A stretch of 64,000 nt of DNA, from positions 55,728 to 119,727 of the forward strand of contig JAFRJN010000011.1 of the NCBI GenBank assembly GCA_017432225.1, read 5' to 3'. Below the pieces are notes generated by a model. The model had not been told where the DNA came from and searched no databases. It was given only the letters and a program-made list of their open reading frames with translations. Shown here one piece after another: positions 36,745 through 44,601 of this stretch. A program made the translations under genes and the position numbers. The stretch comes from Candidatus Saccharimonadota bacterium (GTDB lineage Bacteria > Patescibacteriota > Saccharimonadia > Saccharimonadales > Saccharimonadaceae). Numbering within the stretch: the stretch's first letter is position 1; each line of letters begins with the position of its first letter.

Positions 36745-36900
36745 TTAATTTAAAAATTTGTTGAAGACGATTTCAGATGCAAGATCTGCAAAATACCCTA
36801 TAATAGTTTCAGCATTAGTCCAAAGGACAATCCCTCCAACAATTATCGCGATTAGCATCAGCACCATCAAAATAGCATTTTTCTTGTAAACTTCTCCCAT
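36745..36900 (-). CDS. Single-transmembrane microprotein (51 aa)
   Basis: A 51-aa open frame starting MGEVYKKNAILMVLMLIAI: a short basic N-terminus, one strong membrane helix (residues about 9-27) and an acidic C-terminal tail. AAAGGGGTGG sits at ribosome-site distance before the ATG, and a TATAAT lies about 80 nt upstream (TGCTATAATTAAG). The downstream terminator is identical to that of the neighbouring gene. Translation is supported by the signals rather than by homology. Function unknown. Confidence 0.65.
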   Translation of the reverse strand: MGEVYKKNAILMVLMLIAIIVGGIVLWTNAETIIGYFADLASEIVFNKFLN

Positions 36901-37118
36901 TTTTCCACCCCTTTTCTTTTAATTTACTTTGGTTCAAAAGCCAACTTCATCAATTTATACCGGGCACCGTTTTCCCGACATCTCTTAATTATAGCACAGA
37001 TAGGCCAAAAAGTCAATAATCACAACCATTTTGCTCTTGCATTTTTGCCAAAAGTATGCTATAATAAATACCTAGTAACTATCAATTTGCACATTTACAT
37101 GGGAAGGAGGCGATTCCA

Positions 37119-37970
37119 ATGTATGCTAATCTTGCATATTACGAACCTGACACCAATGCAACCCGACGAGAGCTCACAGAATTGATGCTGCCAGCCTATA
37201 TTTATATCGTTATTTTCAGCCTGCTGGCAAGCCAAATCTGTGGGCGCTTCCTCGTTAAACCTATTACTCTACCTGCCGATTCGCTAGCGCCAAAGAGCGG
37301 AATTACAGAGTATATCGACGAAATTCCAGTTGTCGCCACAGACGTGACACCAAAAGCCGGAATCACCAAATACGTCGAGGATATTCCTATTGTCCCGGTA
37401 GAAATCGCTCCAAAGAGCGGCTTTACTAGCTTCGTGGACGAAATTCCCGTTAGCGCCGAATATGCAGAAGTAGAAATATTAGATTCGGAGTTAGACTCTG
37501 AATCCAATGAATCAGAAGAAACTGTCGGGCCGATTTTTTGGGAGGAAGGTATGAAGGCCCCTTCGAGCAGTTTCTCGGAATACGAGATTATCCAGTTAGC
37601 TATTCTCATCGAGGGTGAAGGCGGAGGACTGGCGTCCTTGACCGAACTCTCTGGTATAGCCTGGGCCGTTGTCAACCGCATCTATTCAAACAGATGCCCT
37701 TATGATGACGTAGTTGGCGTCATCACTCAAAAAGGCCAGTTTGACGGCTACACCATCGAAGGTTATTATTCCGAAAGAAGCTACTGGATGGCGTGCGACG
37801 TACTAGCACGCTACGAAAAGGAACTCGCTGGCGAACAAAACGTCGGCCGTACTCTTCCAGAAGAGTATATATTCTTCCGCGGGGACGGAAAACATAACTA
37901 CTTCTCTGTTGAAGAAGGTGGTGCAGCCTACGTTTGGGGCAGCACCCTAGAGTCTCCTTATATAAGCTAA
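37119..37970 (+). CDS. SleB/CwlJ-like cell-wall hydrolase with three 20-residue repeats
   Basis: A 283-aa protein. One membrane helix (about 24-41) is followed by three tandem 20-residue repeats (57-76, 77-96, 97-116; consensus APKSGITxYVDEIPVV), an acidic linker and a C-terminal Hydrolase_2 domain like spore-cortex lytic enzymes (ILIEGEGGG, SGIAWAVVNRIYS, ITQKGQF). The Glu of the IEGE segment is the likely catalytic acid. GGAAGGAGG precedes the ATG. Presumably it trims the cell's own or a host's peptidoglycan. Confidence 0.8.
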   Translation: MYANLAYYEPDTNATRRELTELMLPAYIYIVIFSLLASQICGRFLVKPITLPADSLAPKSGITEYIDEIPVVATDVTPKAGITKYVEDIPIVPVEIAPKSGFTSFVDEIPVSAEYAEVEILDSELDSESNESEETVGPIFWEEGMKAPSSSFSEYEIIQLAILIEGEGGGLASLTELSGIAWAVVNRIYSNRCPYDDVVGVITQKGQFDGYTIEGYYSERSYWMACDVLARYEKELAGEQNVGRTLPEEYIFFRGDGKHNYFSVEEGGAAYVWGSTLESPYIS

Positions 37971-37984
37971 AGTACATTAAAAGG

Positions 37985-38011
37985 CGGCCGCTTATCAAGC
38001 GGCCGTTTTTT
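37985..38011 (+). terminator. Intrinsic terminator
   Basis: A CGGCCGCTT/AAGCGGCCG stem with a 3-nt loop followed by six T residues ends the SleB-like gene. Confidence 0.9.
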
Positions 38012-38702
38012 ATTTCGCCCGGATCACCCGCTTTGTCGGCTTCGCCGGAGCCACTTTACGTGTTTGCTTCTTTTTCTTGCTCAAATTGTCCTTGGCAATC
38101 TGTTCCTCAATCCGCGCCGTCGTCGCCGCCATCGCCTCCGTATCACCAGAATTTTCGTAAATTGCCAAAATCTGTCTCAAAGTCGACACCGACGGGTCCA
38201 GTTCATACGCATTCTCGAGTGCCTCGATCGCCTTCTTGGTGCTGCCCAGCTTCTCCTCGGTCTTGGCTAGCGCCATGTATCTAGCCGGCACATCGCCCTC
38301 GAGCTCAATCGCCTGCTTAAACGCCATTTCTGCCTTTTCGTACGCTCCCGTTTCCAAATAAATCAGCCCCGCGTTGTGAATCGAAGCCGGGTTATTGTCA
38401 AGTGACTGCGCAATTTCAAAGCATTCCACCGCCTCGTCAAATTTCTTTGACTTCGCATAGAGAATCCCTAGCCGGTTATAGGCCGCCGCGTTTTTTTCGT
38501 CAAATTTCAAAATTGTAAGGAGCGCCTTCTCCGCCCGTGACGGCTTGTGCTCTTTCATCGCAGTCTGTGCCACTTGCCAGAGCTTCTTCATCTGGGCTTT
38601 GTACTTCGGCGATTTCTCTTCTTCTGCTGGCTTTTTAGCCTCAAACGGCAAGAAAAACGCCACGAAAACCGAGAAAGCAAGCATAATCAGTATTGCTACC
38701 AT
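38010..38702 (-). CDS. TPR-repeat membrane-anchored protein
   Basis: A 230-aa protein with an N-terminal membrane helix (about 1-19) and about four tetratricopeptide repeats (AAAYNRLGILYAKSKKFDEA, ASIHNAGLIYLETGAYEKAE, ARYMALAKTEEKLGSTKKAI). The C-terminus is strongly basic (KKKKQTRKVAPAKPTKRVIRAK). Probably a scaffold. The start is near-leaderless: TATAAT at 38710-38715, 7 nt before the ATG. It is convergent with the SleB-like gene. Confidence 0.8.
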   Translation of the reverse strand: MVAILIMLAFSVFVAFFLPFEAKKPAEEEKSPKYKAQMKKLWQVAQTAMKEHKPSRAEKALLTILKFDEKNAAAYNRLGILYAKSKKFDEAVECFEIAQSLDNNPASIHNAGLIYLETGAYEKAEMAFKQAIELEGDVPARYMALAKTEEKLGSTKKAIEALENAYELDPSVSTLRQILAIYENSGDTEAMAATTARIEEQIAKDNLSKKKKQTRKVAPAKPTKRVIRAK

Positions 38703-38754
38703 ATTTACTATTATATCAAAAATCGAGTCAAATGCAATTTTTGAGCCCCTTATT

Positions 38755-39417
38755 TTATATCAAATCCGCCACTAGGTGGAGCTTGATATGTCCATTCGCA
38801 GAAATACTTTCATGTGCCTTCAAAAGCCCCGGGATTTTTGCGAGAAATATCGATTTCCCGGTGATAAAATACGATTTGTACGCCATCTCCACCGCCGTAG
38901 AAAGGATTGAGAGCGCGTTTTCTCGCGCCCCATCTTTTTTCTTGCAAATCTCCTCGGCAATTCCTACCAGATCCCCCGGTTTTGCTATCAAAATTTTCTT
39001 GGCAATAGCTTTGATCTTTTCATCAGCGTCAATATCAGAAATTTTAGAAATTCCCCCTCGCCACACATAGATTTCCGCCCGACTCCGAATCGTCGGCATG
39101 AGCCGAGTCAGAGAGTCGGTCATCAGGACAAAATGCACCTTTTCCTGTGGCTCTTCCAGATTCTTCAAAATCGCATTAGCCGCCTCCGCCGTCATCGCTT
39201 CTGCCGGTCGGATCACGATAAATCGATCAAAATTTTGCCGTGTTTTTAGGGTATCAGTCATATTGTGCACCTGCTCAATCGCGATACTTTGCCTTCCCTC
39301 CGGCGCTAGAATCATCGCTCCGGGTATCACCACCTCTGTATTTTTTGGCACCACAAAAATCGCGCAATTAGTCTTTGTAGTGATTTTTGAAATATCGTTT
39401 AAATTTTCAAAAAACAT
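38755..39417 (-). CDS. holB: DNA polymerase III clamp-loader subunit delta-prime-like
   Basis: A 220-aa protein with the clamp-loader segment ANAILKNLEEPQEKVHFVLMT and sensor-1-like TIRSR; the C-terminus HIKLHLVADLI is typical of HolB. The P-loop is missing, which fits delta-prime, the non-ATPase subunit; the N-terminal domain is shortened. It likely helps load the beta clamp. It is encoded directly after the pseudouridine synthase (1 nt). Confidence 0.75.
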   Translation of the reverse strand: MFFENLNDISKITTKTNCAIFVVPKNTEVVIPGAMILAPEGRQSIAIEQVHNMTDTLKTRQNFDRFIVIRPAEAMTAEAANAILKNLEEPQEKVHFVLMTDSLTRLMPTIRSRAEIYVWRGGISKISDIDADEKIKAIAKKILIAKPGDLVGIAEEICKKKDGARENALSILSTAVEMAYKSYFITGKSIFLAKIPGLLKAHESISANGHIKLHLVADLI

Positions 39418-40299
39418 CTATACCTCCAGATTTTCAAATTCAGCAGGGATTTTTGCTTCAAAAGTTTTGCGAATACCGCCAGGCAAAGTAATTTCTAGTG
39501 CCCCCGCATGGAGATATAGTCGCCCGGCTTTTTCAGAACCATAAATCGGGTCTCCCACAATCGGATGCTCCAAGTATTTCATGTGTACACGAAGTTGGTG
39601 CGTCCGGCCAGAAGTTGGCTTCAATTCCACCAGCGCGTGCTTACCGTCAGATTTGAGAACTTTATAAAAAGTCTCGGCCTGCTTGCCCCGCGGGTCTACT
39701 CGGAAAGTCGTCGGTTTTTTGAGATCTCTCGCGATTGGGAGATCCAGCCGCGCCTCGGGGAGTTTCGGCACTCCCGAAACCACTGCATAGTAAGTCTTGT
39801 GCGCCTTCCTATCCTGGAACTGCCGCCGAAGAAATGTCTGCGTCTCCGGATTTTTCGCGAGAATCACCACCCCAGAAGTGTCCCTATCTAACCGGTGGAC
39901 GAGTAGCCCAAAATCTTCTAAAGTCTTTTCCGGGCAATACCCGCCCTTCGCCATCGAAAGTAGTCCCACCGGCTTATTTAGGACCAAGACATTTTCATCT
40001 TCATAAATCTTTTCCGGCTCCACATCGGCGTTTTTCAACGCCTCCGGCACCTTGAGGTCTATCTTCACCCCCATCGGGAACTTCGCATTTGGCTTGGAAA
40101 CCGGCGCATCATCCACTTCCACAAAGCCATTTTTGATAAATTTCGCGAGCGTCGAACGATTGTAGCTCTTGTAAATCCCCGCCATCATCACATCGAGGCG
40201 GATTAGCTCTGGCTTTTCTTCTTCAATCGAAAGAACCGTGTCGCCATTGATCACTCGCGACATCTCCGGTTTGCTAAATTTTTTCCCCGTCCGTATCAC
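39418..40299 (-). CDS. RluA-family rRNA pseudouridine synthase
   Basis: A 293-aa enzyme: S4 RNA-binding domain (RLDVMMAGIYKSYNRS) then the catalytic domain with VHRLDRDTSGVV (catalytic Asp), FQDRKAHKTYYAVVSG and GRTHQLRVHM. It converts uridine to pseudouridine in 23S rRNA, or tRNA for RluA-like members; the exact site cannot be inferred. GTG 40299 is used since AAGGAG lies upstream; ATG 40263 is an alternative. It is translationally linked to holB. Confidence 0.9.
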   Translation of the reverse strand: MIRTGKKFSKPEMSRVINGDTVLSIEEEKPELIRLDVMMAGIYKSYNRSTLAKFIKNGFVEVDDAPVSKPNAKFPMGVKIDLKVPEALKNADVEPEKIYEDENVLVLNKPVGLLSMAKGGYCPEKTLEDFGLLVHRLDRDTSGVVILAKNPETQTFLRRQFQDRKAHKTYYAVVSGVPKLPEARLDLPIARDLKKPTTFRVDPRGKQAETFYKVLKSDGKHALVELKPTSGRTHQLRVHMKYLEHPIVGDPIYGSEKAGRLYLHAGALEITLPGGIRKTFEAKIPAEFENLEV

Positions 40300-40346
40300 C
40301 TCTAGTCTATCTCCTTATTATATCACGCTTATGGCTATTTGTCAAT

Positions 40347-41360
40347 TTACCTCAAATGCAGCGCTTTTTGTGCTTCGTGCAATTTCTTATTTGCTACTTC
40401 GTTAGCATATTTCTCACCCTTTTCGAGTAAATCCAGCACTTCTGCGTCGGAAATCCTCTCCAGTCTTGCCTGGAAATCCGAGAGTAGGCCCGACACGCTC
40501 GCCGCCACCTGCTTCTTGAGCTCGCCATATTTACTCTCCCCGCGCCACTTTTCTACTACCGTTTCTAGCGGGGTGTCATTTACCAGCGCCTCAATGTAGA
40601 GCAAATTCGAAATTCCCGGCCGCGTTTCAAAGTCAAAATCCACCGCGCCAAGCGAATCCGTCGTCGCACTCATGATCTTCTTCGCCGCCTTCTCTGGCGT
40701 ATCGTCCAGCATAATCTTGGAATTCTCGGCCAAATTCGACTTGCTCATCTTCTTCTCTGGATTCACCAGATCGCGCACCCGGATCGGCTTCGACACCCCC
40801 ATAAATTCCACCTGTGCCTTCGTATCCTCCGGAATTACAAAAATCTCACCGTATTTATGGTTAAATCTCTCGGCAAGATTCCGCGTCAGCTCAATATGCT
40901 GGAACTGATCCTCGCCCAGAGGTACATAATTCGCCGAATAGAGCAAAATATCCGCCGCCATCAGCGCTGGGTAGTCAAAAATCCCCACATTACACGAAGC
41001 CTTACCCTCGGATTTTTCCTTGTACTGCGTCATCCGACTCATTTCGCCCATCGTAGCCGTACAGTTCAAAATCCAGCACAGCTCCGCGTGCGCCGGCACC
41101 CGACTCTGCCGGTAAATATGCACATTTTCGTTAATTATGAGCCCCGCCGCCAGATAATATTTGAGCGTCCGAATCGTATTCTCGGCCAAATCCCCCTCCA
41201 CCTCTGAAATAATCGAGTGCAGATCCGGCACAAAAATGTTGATATTATCCCCCTCGCGGGAATATTTATTCGAAAGCCGCACTATGGGAAGCAGCGCCCC
41301 CAGATAATTCCCCAGTGTCAGCACCGAATTCGCTCTAATACCAGTTAAAATCGTTTTCAT
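40347..41360 (-). CDS. trpS: Tryptophanyl-tRNA synthetase
   Basis: A 337-aa class I synthetase with the HIGH-equivalent TLGNYLGA, the KMSKS loop (EKKMSKSNL) and TrpRS segments such as LCWILNCTATMGEMSRMTQYK. It charges tRNA-Trp, encoded at 11500 in this window. TAAAAT (41367-41372) ends 6 nt before the ATG, so it is leaderless. Confidence 0.95.
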   Translation of the reverse strand: MKTILTGIRANSVLTLGNYLGALLPIVRLSNKYSREGDNINIFVPDLHSIISEVEGDLAENTIRTLKYYLAAGLIINENVHIYRQSRVPAHAELCWILNCTATMGEMSRMTQYKEKSEGKASCNVGIFDYPALMAADILLYSANYVPLGEDQFQHIELTRNLAERFNHKYGEIFVIPEDTKAQVEFMGVSKPIRVRDLVNPEKKMSKSNLAENSKIMLDDTPEKAAKKIMSATTDSLGAVDFDFETRPGISNLLYIEALVNDTPLETVVEKWRGESKYGELKKQVAASVSGLLSDFQARLERISDAEVLDLLEKGEKYANEVANKKLHEAQKALHLR

Positions 41361-41410
41361 ACTTTTATTTTACCACAAGATATGATAAAATAAAACTAAC
41401 CCATCAAAAT

Positions 41411-41486
41411 GGGGTGTTAGCTCATTTGGTAGAGCGCTTCCATGGCATGGACGAGGCGACGAGTTCGAATCTCGTACACTCCACCA
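41411..41486 (+). tRNA. tRNA-Ala (anticodon GGC) with an anticodon-stem mismatch
   Basis: A 76-nt cloverleaf: GGGGTGT/ACACTCC acceptor, anticodon loop ATGGCAT giving GGC, T-arm ACGAG/CTCGT, encoded CCA. The anticodon stem CTTCC/GGACG has a U28-C42 mismatch, unusual but not disqualifying. The identity element G3-U70 is present (third acceptor pair G-T). Confidence 0.88.
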
Positions 41487-41503
41487 GCGTAGGAATCGAA
41501 TAA

Positions 41504-41530
41504 AAATCTCAAATAGCTTTGAGATTTTTT
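41504..41530 (+). terminator. Terminator after tRNA-Ala
   Basis: An AAATCTCAAA/TTTGAGATTT stem followed by T residues, 18 nt after the tRNA. Confidence 0.75.
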
Positions 41531-41607
41531 GATACAGAAATAACCATTGACATTTTGAGTAAAGTGTGCTATAATATAAGTCATATAGTTATTTGGGAGT
41601 TATAGAG

Positions 41608-42252
41608 ATGAAAAACTATATAATGATTATTTTAGCCACCATTTTTGCCACTATTATGATAAATACCGGCACAAATGTCAAGGCTGACACATCTTCAGAG
41701 GCGAATTTTGTTACCAACTCTGCTGAAACTTTGACCCTCTCTAATCTTGACGTTCAAGAAGAGGCTAAGTATTCCGAAATCGCTTCAGAAGTCAATGTAA
41801 CCGCCAAAACTACTACCACCTCTGTATCTACTACCAAAACTACCTCTTCTACCCCTGTCAATTACACCGTGACTGCCACCTCTAATACCGTAGTGACCGA
41901 CCCTGGTAATGAAATTTACAAAACTGCTAATTTGCTTTATGCTCACGCTTATAAACACTTTAGTAATTTGAAAACTTTATCTGTTGGTTCAACTTTTACC
42001 GTTACCCTTAACGGTACAGTTACTACCTATAGAGTATCCGAAGTGCATTATTTTAAGAAACTTGATTCTACTACCTTGGTTCTCTGTCAAAATGGTTTAG
42101 ATGACTGTGGCGGTAAGAGCCAGATGAGTATATTGAGATATGCTAGCTACTATGATGCAAATTCCGCTACTCATCCCCATAGCCTTGCTTTAATGACTTG
42201 TGCTGGCACCAACGATTCTCACCGTCTAGTAGTATTTGCCGACAAGATCTAA
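41608..42252 (+). CDS. Divergent secreted sortase-like protein
   Basis: About 214 aa. A signal peptide (MKNYIMIILATIFATIMI..., cleavage near VKA-DT) is followed by a Thr/Ser-rich linker (about 60-100) and a C-terminal domain with sortase-like residues: His in LLYAHAYKH, Cys in LMTCAG and Arg in SHRLVVF, in the right order. The spacing between His and Cys is short and the strands are divergent, so activity is not certain. GGGAG precedes ATG 41608. Context gives no substrate. Confidence 0.65.
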   Translation: MKNYIMIILATIFATIMINTGTNVKADTSSEANFVTNSAETLTLSNLDVQEEAKYSEIASEVNVTAKTTTTSVSTTKTTSSTPVNYTVTATSNTVVTDPGNEIYKTANLLYAHAYKHFSNLKTLSVGSTFTVTLNGTVTTYRVSEVHYFKKLDSTTLVLCQNGLDDCGGKSQMSILRYASYYDANSATHPHSLALMTCAGTNDSHRLVVFADKI

Positions 42253-42332
42253 CTTAAGAACTAAAAGTCAAAAAGCAAACTATCCCCTAAAGATCCCCAA
42301 AAACTAACTCCTAAGTAACCAAACTAATCTCA

Positions 42333-42359
42333 AAAAGTCTCGAATCACGAGACTTTTTG
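42333..42359 (+). terminator. Intrinsic terminator
   Basis: An 11-bp AAAAAGTCTCG/CGAGACTTTTT stem with a 5-nt loop, between the sortase-like gene and the promoter of the hydrolase gene. Confidence 0.8.
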
Positions 42360-42405
42360 TTCTGCTTATGGTATAATGGTGATAAGTAATTAAAAAGGAG
42401 TGGAC

Positions 42406-43356
42406 ATGTGCACAGGTGTGCGTTTTAGTGATGATAGCGGCAATATGTACTTTGGCCGTAACCTCGATTGGACTGAAGGCTATGGGCAAAAAGTCGTTTT
42501 GACCCCTAGGGAATACAAATATAATTCGGCTTATCTTGGCGAACTGCAGCTGCATCACGGTGCCATTATCGGGATGGCCATCGTGGTAGAAGACACTCCC
42601 CTTTACTTTGACTGCGCCAACGAGGCCGGCCTAGCGATTGCGGGGCTCAATTTCCCAGGTTATGCCCACTACGAAAAGGACCCTGTAGAAGGCAAGACCA
42701 ACATCGCCGCCTACGAGTTCCCACTTTGGGTCACCATGAACTTCTCTACCGTAGACGACGTAGAAGAAGCCTTAAAGGACGCTGCTATCGTCGCCAAACC
42801 GATTAACGATCAGTTCCCAGTTTCCGAATTACACTTTATTATTGGCGACAAAGACCGCTCCATCGTCGTAGAATACACCGAGAAGGGCATGGAAATCTTC
42901 CATAACGATGTCGACATTCTCACCAACCAACCCGGATACGCTTGGCACCAAGAGAATCTCCGCAATTACATGAATCTATCGCCAAAGCGCCCAGAGGACG
43001 TCAAATGGGGCAAGGCCAAAATGGCACCATTCGGCAGTGGCTCGATGATGCGCGGCATCCCTGGCGATTACTACTCGCCATCCCGCTTTGTCCGCGCGGC
43101 TTATCTCAACACGCATTATCCTGTAAAAGATTCCGAGGACGAGAACGTCATGCGTCTTTTCCATACCCTGACCGGAGTAGCAATGATTGACGGCGCCGCC
43201 GCCATGGACGCAGACAAATTCGAAAAAACCATCTATACCGGTGGCTATTCAACCGCCTCCAAGACCTACTATTACAACACCTATGAAAACCCTTCGGTAA
43301 TGCACGTCTCGATGGGTGATTATGACCTAGGTGGTGCTAAACTAGTCGAAGTCTAG
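42406..43356 (+). CDS. Choloylglycine hydrolase family (bile salt hydrolase / penicillin V acylase-like)
   Basis: A 316-aa Ntn-hydrolase. After Met removal, Cys2 (MCTGVRF) is the nucleophile. Other active-site positions are visible: Arg in YFGRNLDW, Asp of the same segment, Asn in GLNFPGYA, Asn in LTNQPGY and Arg in SPSRFVRAAY. The pattern matches bile salt hydrolases well, including TNQP, though penicillin V acylase or N-acyl homoserine lactone activity is possible. No signal peptide, so cytosolic. AAAGGAG precedes ATG 42406. It suggests an animal-gut habitat and is a candidate for horizontal gain. Confidence 0.9.
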   Translation: MCTGVRFSDDSGNMYFGRNLDWTEGYGQKVVLTPREYKYNSAYLGELQLHHGAIIGMAIVVEDTPLYFDCANEAGLAIAGLNFPGYAHYEKDPVEGKTNIAAYEFPLWVTMNFSTVDDVEEALKDAAIVAKPINDQFPVSELHFIIGDKDRSIVVEYTEKGMEIFHNDVDILTNQPGYAWHQENLRNYMNLSPKRPEDVKWGKAKMAPFGSGSMMRGIPGDYYSPSRFVRAAYLNTHYPVKDSEDENVMRLFHTLTGVAMIDGAAAMDADKFEKTIYTGGYSTASKTYYYNTYENPSVMHVSMGDYDLGGAKLVEV

Positions 43357-43371
43357 TTTCTGTATTGCACT

Positions 43372-43406
43372 ATAAAACAGCCACCTTCAAAAGGGGGCTG
43401 TTTTAT
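43372..43406 (+). terminator. Intrinsic terminator
   Basis: An ATAAAACAG...CTGTTTTAT hairpin with extra CC/GG pairing follows the choloylglycine-hydrolase gene. Confidence 0.8.
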
Positions 43407-43492
43407 CTCAAAAAGCACTAGCGGCTTGATTTTTTAAGTAAAATGTGATATAATGAGAAGATAGGTGGGTGCAGCTTAAAAAGGAGGGGAAG

Positions 43493-44404
43493 ATGAATTT
43501 TTTACCTGTTGATTTTGATAAACTTGATACTAATGCAATTTTTTCAAAATATGGCTGGATCATGAGTAGTGAGCGCAAGATTCATCCGGTAAATCACGTA
43601 GGCAAAATTATCAGAAAGCCCGTAAATCTTGCCATCATCGATAGACCAGCCGAGATTTTCCAGATGGTACAGAGGATTTATTCTAATGCCGCTCTAAATT
43701 GTGTGCCGAGAAGTTATAATACTTCTTATAATCTGACCAAAAGCGAAATCGCCTTTGAGTCGATCGGCGGACATACCAATCTAGTCTGTGCGATTTTGGA
43801 CGAGGCTTTAAACTTTTTCTATGGCTACAGCTTCGCCACATCTCAAAATTTCACGATCGATGGCTATCCGCACGCCGTTCTCATGGAAGTCGCCAGAAGT
43901 CACGACCTTGCCGAAGCTAGATATGGCGACAAAGCCGACAATGGCAGTACCAATCCAGAGGAAAAGTTCAATTTAGAGTTTGAGTATCTGAAGTGGTATT
44001 TTAGCACTTATCCAGCTTCGCTTGAGCACGAAAAGGCACAAATTCTAAAATTGTTCCAAGAAATGGAAAGCCAAAGTTCACAGACTGGCCAGATGCTATA
44101 TCTGGCGGACAAGGTAGCGGCACTCTTTATCACTCTTTATCTCGATAGCCTGAAACACTCGCCGATGCTTACTCCTAGTAGCCCAGTGGCTTCAGAGAGA
44201 GATAAAGACGAGATGAAACGCTGCGATCGTTCGTATGACGGGGCTTACAAGGCCAGCGAAATGTGGGCGGTAGACTATTTTATCGAGAGAAAGTTCGCCG
44301 ATATGGACGAAACGCTGTTTTTTACCGCGCTGATTGTCATGATGACTCTAGTTATTAGAGGCCGCTGGTACAATTGGCGAAAAGATTGTTATCCCAAAAA
44401 TTAA
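43493..44404 (+). CDS. HD-domain hydrolase, YfbR-like
   Basis: A 303-aa protein with a metal-binding HD-type domain: His in GGHTNLVC, the HD pair in RSHDLAEARYGD and the late Asp in YLADKVAAL. The order and spacing resemble YfbR/HD_3 nucleotidases, which dephosphorylate dNMPs; here substrate is inference. The N-terminal 85 residues and the C-terminal about 70 are extra. AAGGAGGGG precedes ATG 43493, and the leader begins AGGTGGGTG. It ends at a strong terminator. Confidence 0.7.
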   Translation: MNFLPVDFDKLDTNAIFSKYGWIMSSERKIHPVNHVGKIIRKPVNLAIIDRPAEIFQMVQRIYSNAALNCVPRSYNTSYNLTKSEIAFESIGGHTNLVCAILDEALNFFYGYSFATSQNFTIDGYPHAVLMEVARSHDLAEARYGDKADNGSTNPEEKFNLEFEYLKWYFSTYPASLEHEKAQILKLFQEMESQSSQTGQMLYLADKVAALFITLYLDSLKHSPMLTPSSPVASERDKDEMKRCDRSYDGAYKASEMWAVDYFIERKFADMDETLFFTALIVMMTLVIRGRWYNWRKDCYPKN

Positions 44405-44420
44405 TTCACCCCACCTAAAC

Positions 44421-44450
44421 AAAAAGACCGCCACTTGTGACGGTCTTTTT
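44421..44450 (+). terminator. Intrinsic terminator
   Basis: A perfect 10-bp AAAAAGACCG/CGGTCTTTTT stem after the HD-domain gene. Confidence 0.85.
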
Positions 44451-44503
44451 AAATTCAGGAGACTCGCACCGTAAGGTCCGAGTCTCTTCCTTTTCAGTAA
44501 TAG

Positions 44504-44579
44504 TGGTGGAGTGCAGGAGACTTGAACTCCTCACCTCGACAATGCGAATGTCGCGCTCTACCAGATGAGCTAGCACCCC
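44504..44579 (-). tRNA. tRNA-Ala (anticodon CGC)
   Basis: A 76-nt cloverleaf on the minus strand: GGGGTGC/GCACTCC acceptor with the G3-U70 alanine identity pair, anticodon stem CGACA/TGTCG with loop TTCGCAT giving CGC, encoded CCA. Confidence 0.92.
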
Positions 44580-44601
44580 GTACCACTATTATACCACATT
44601 T

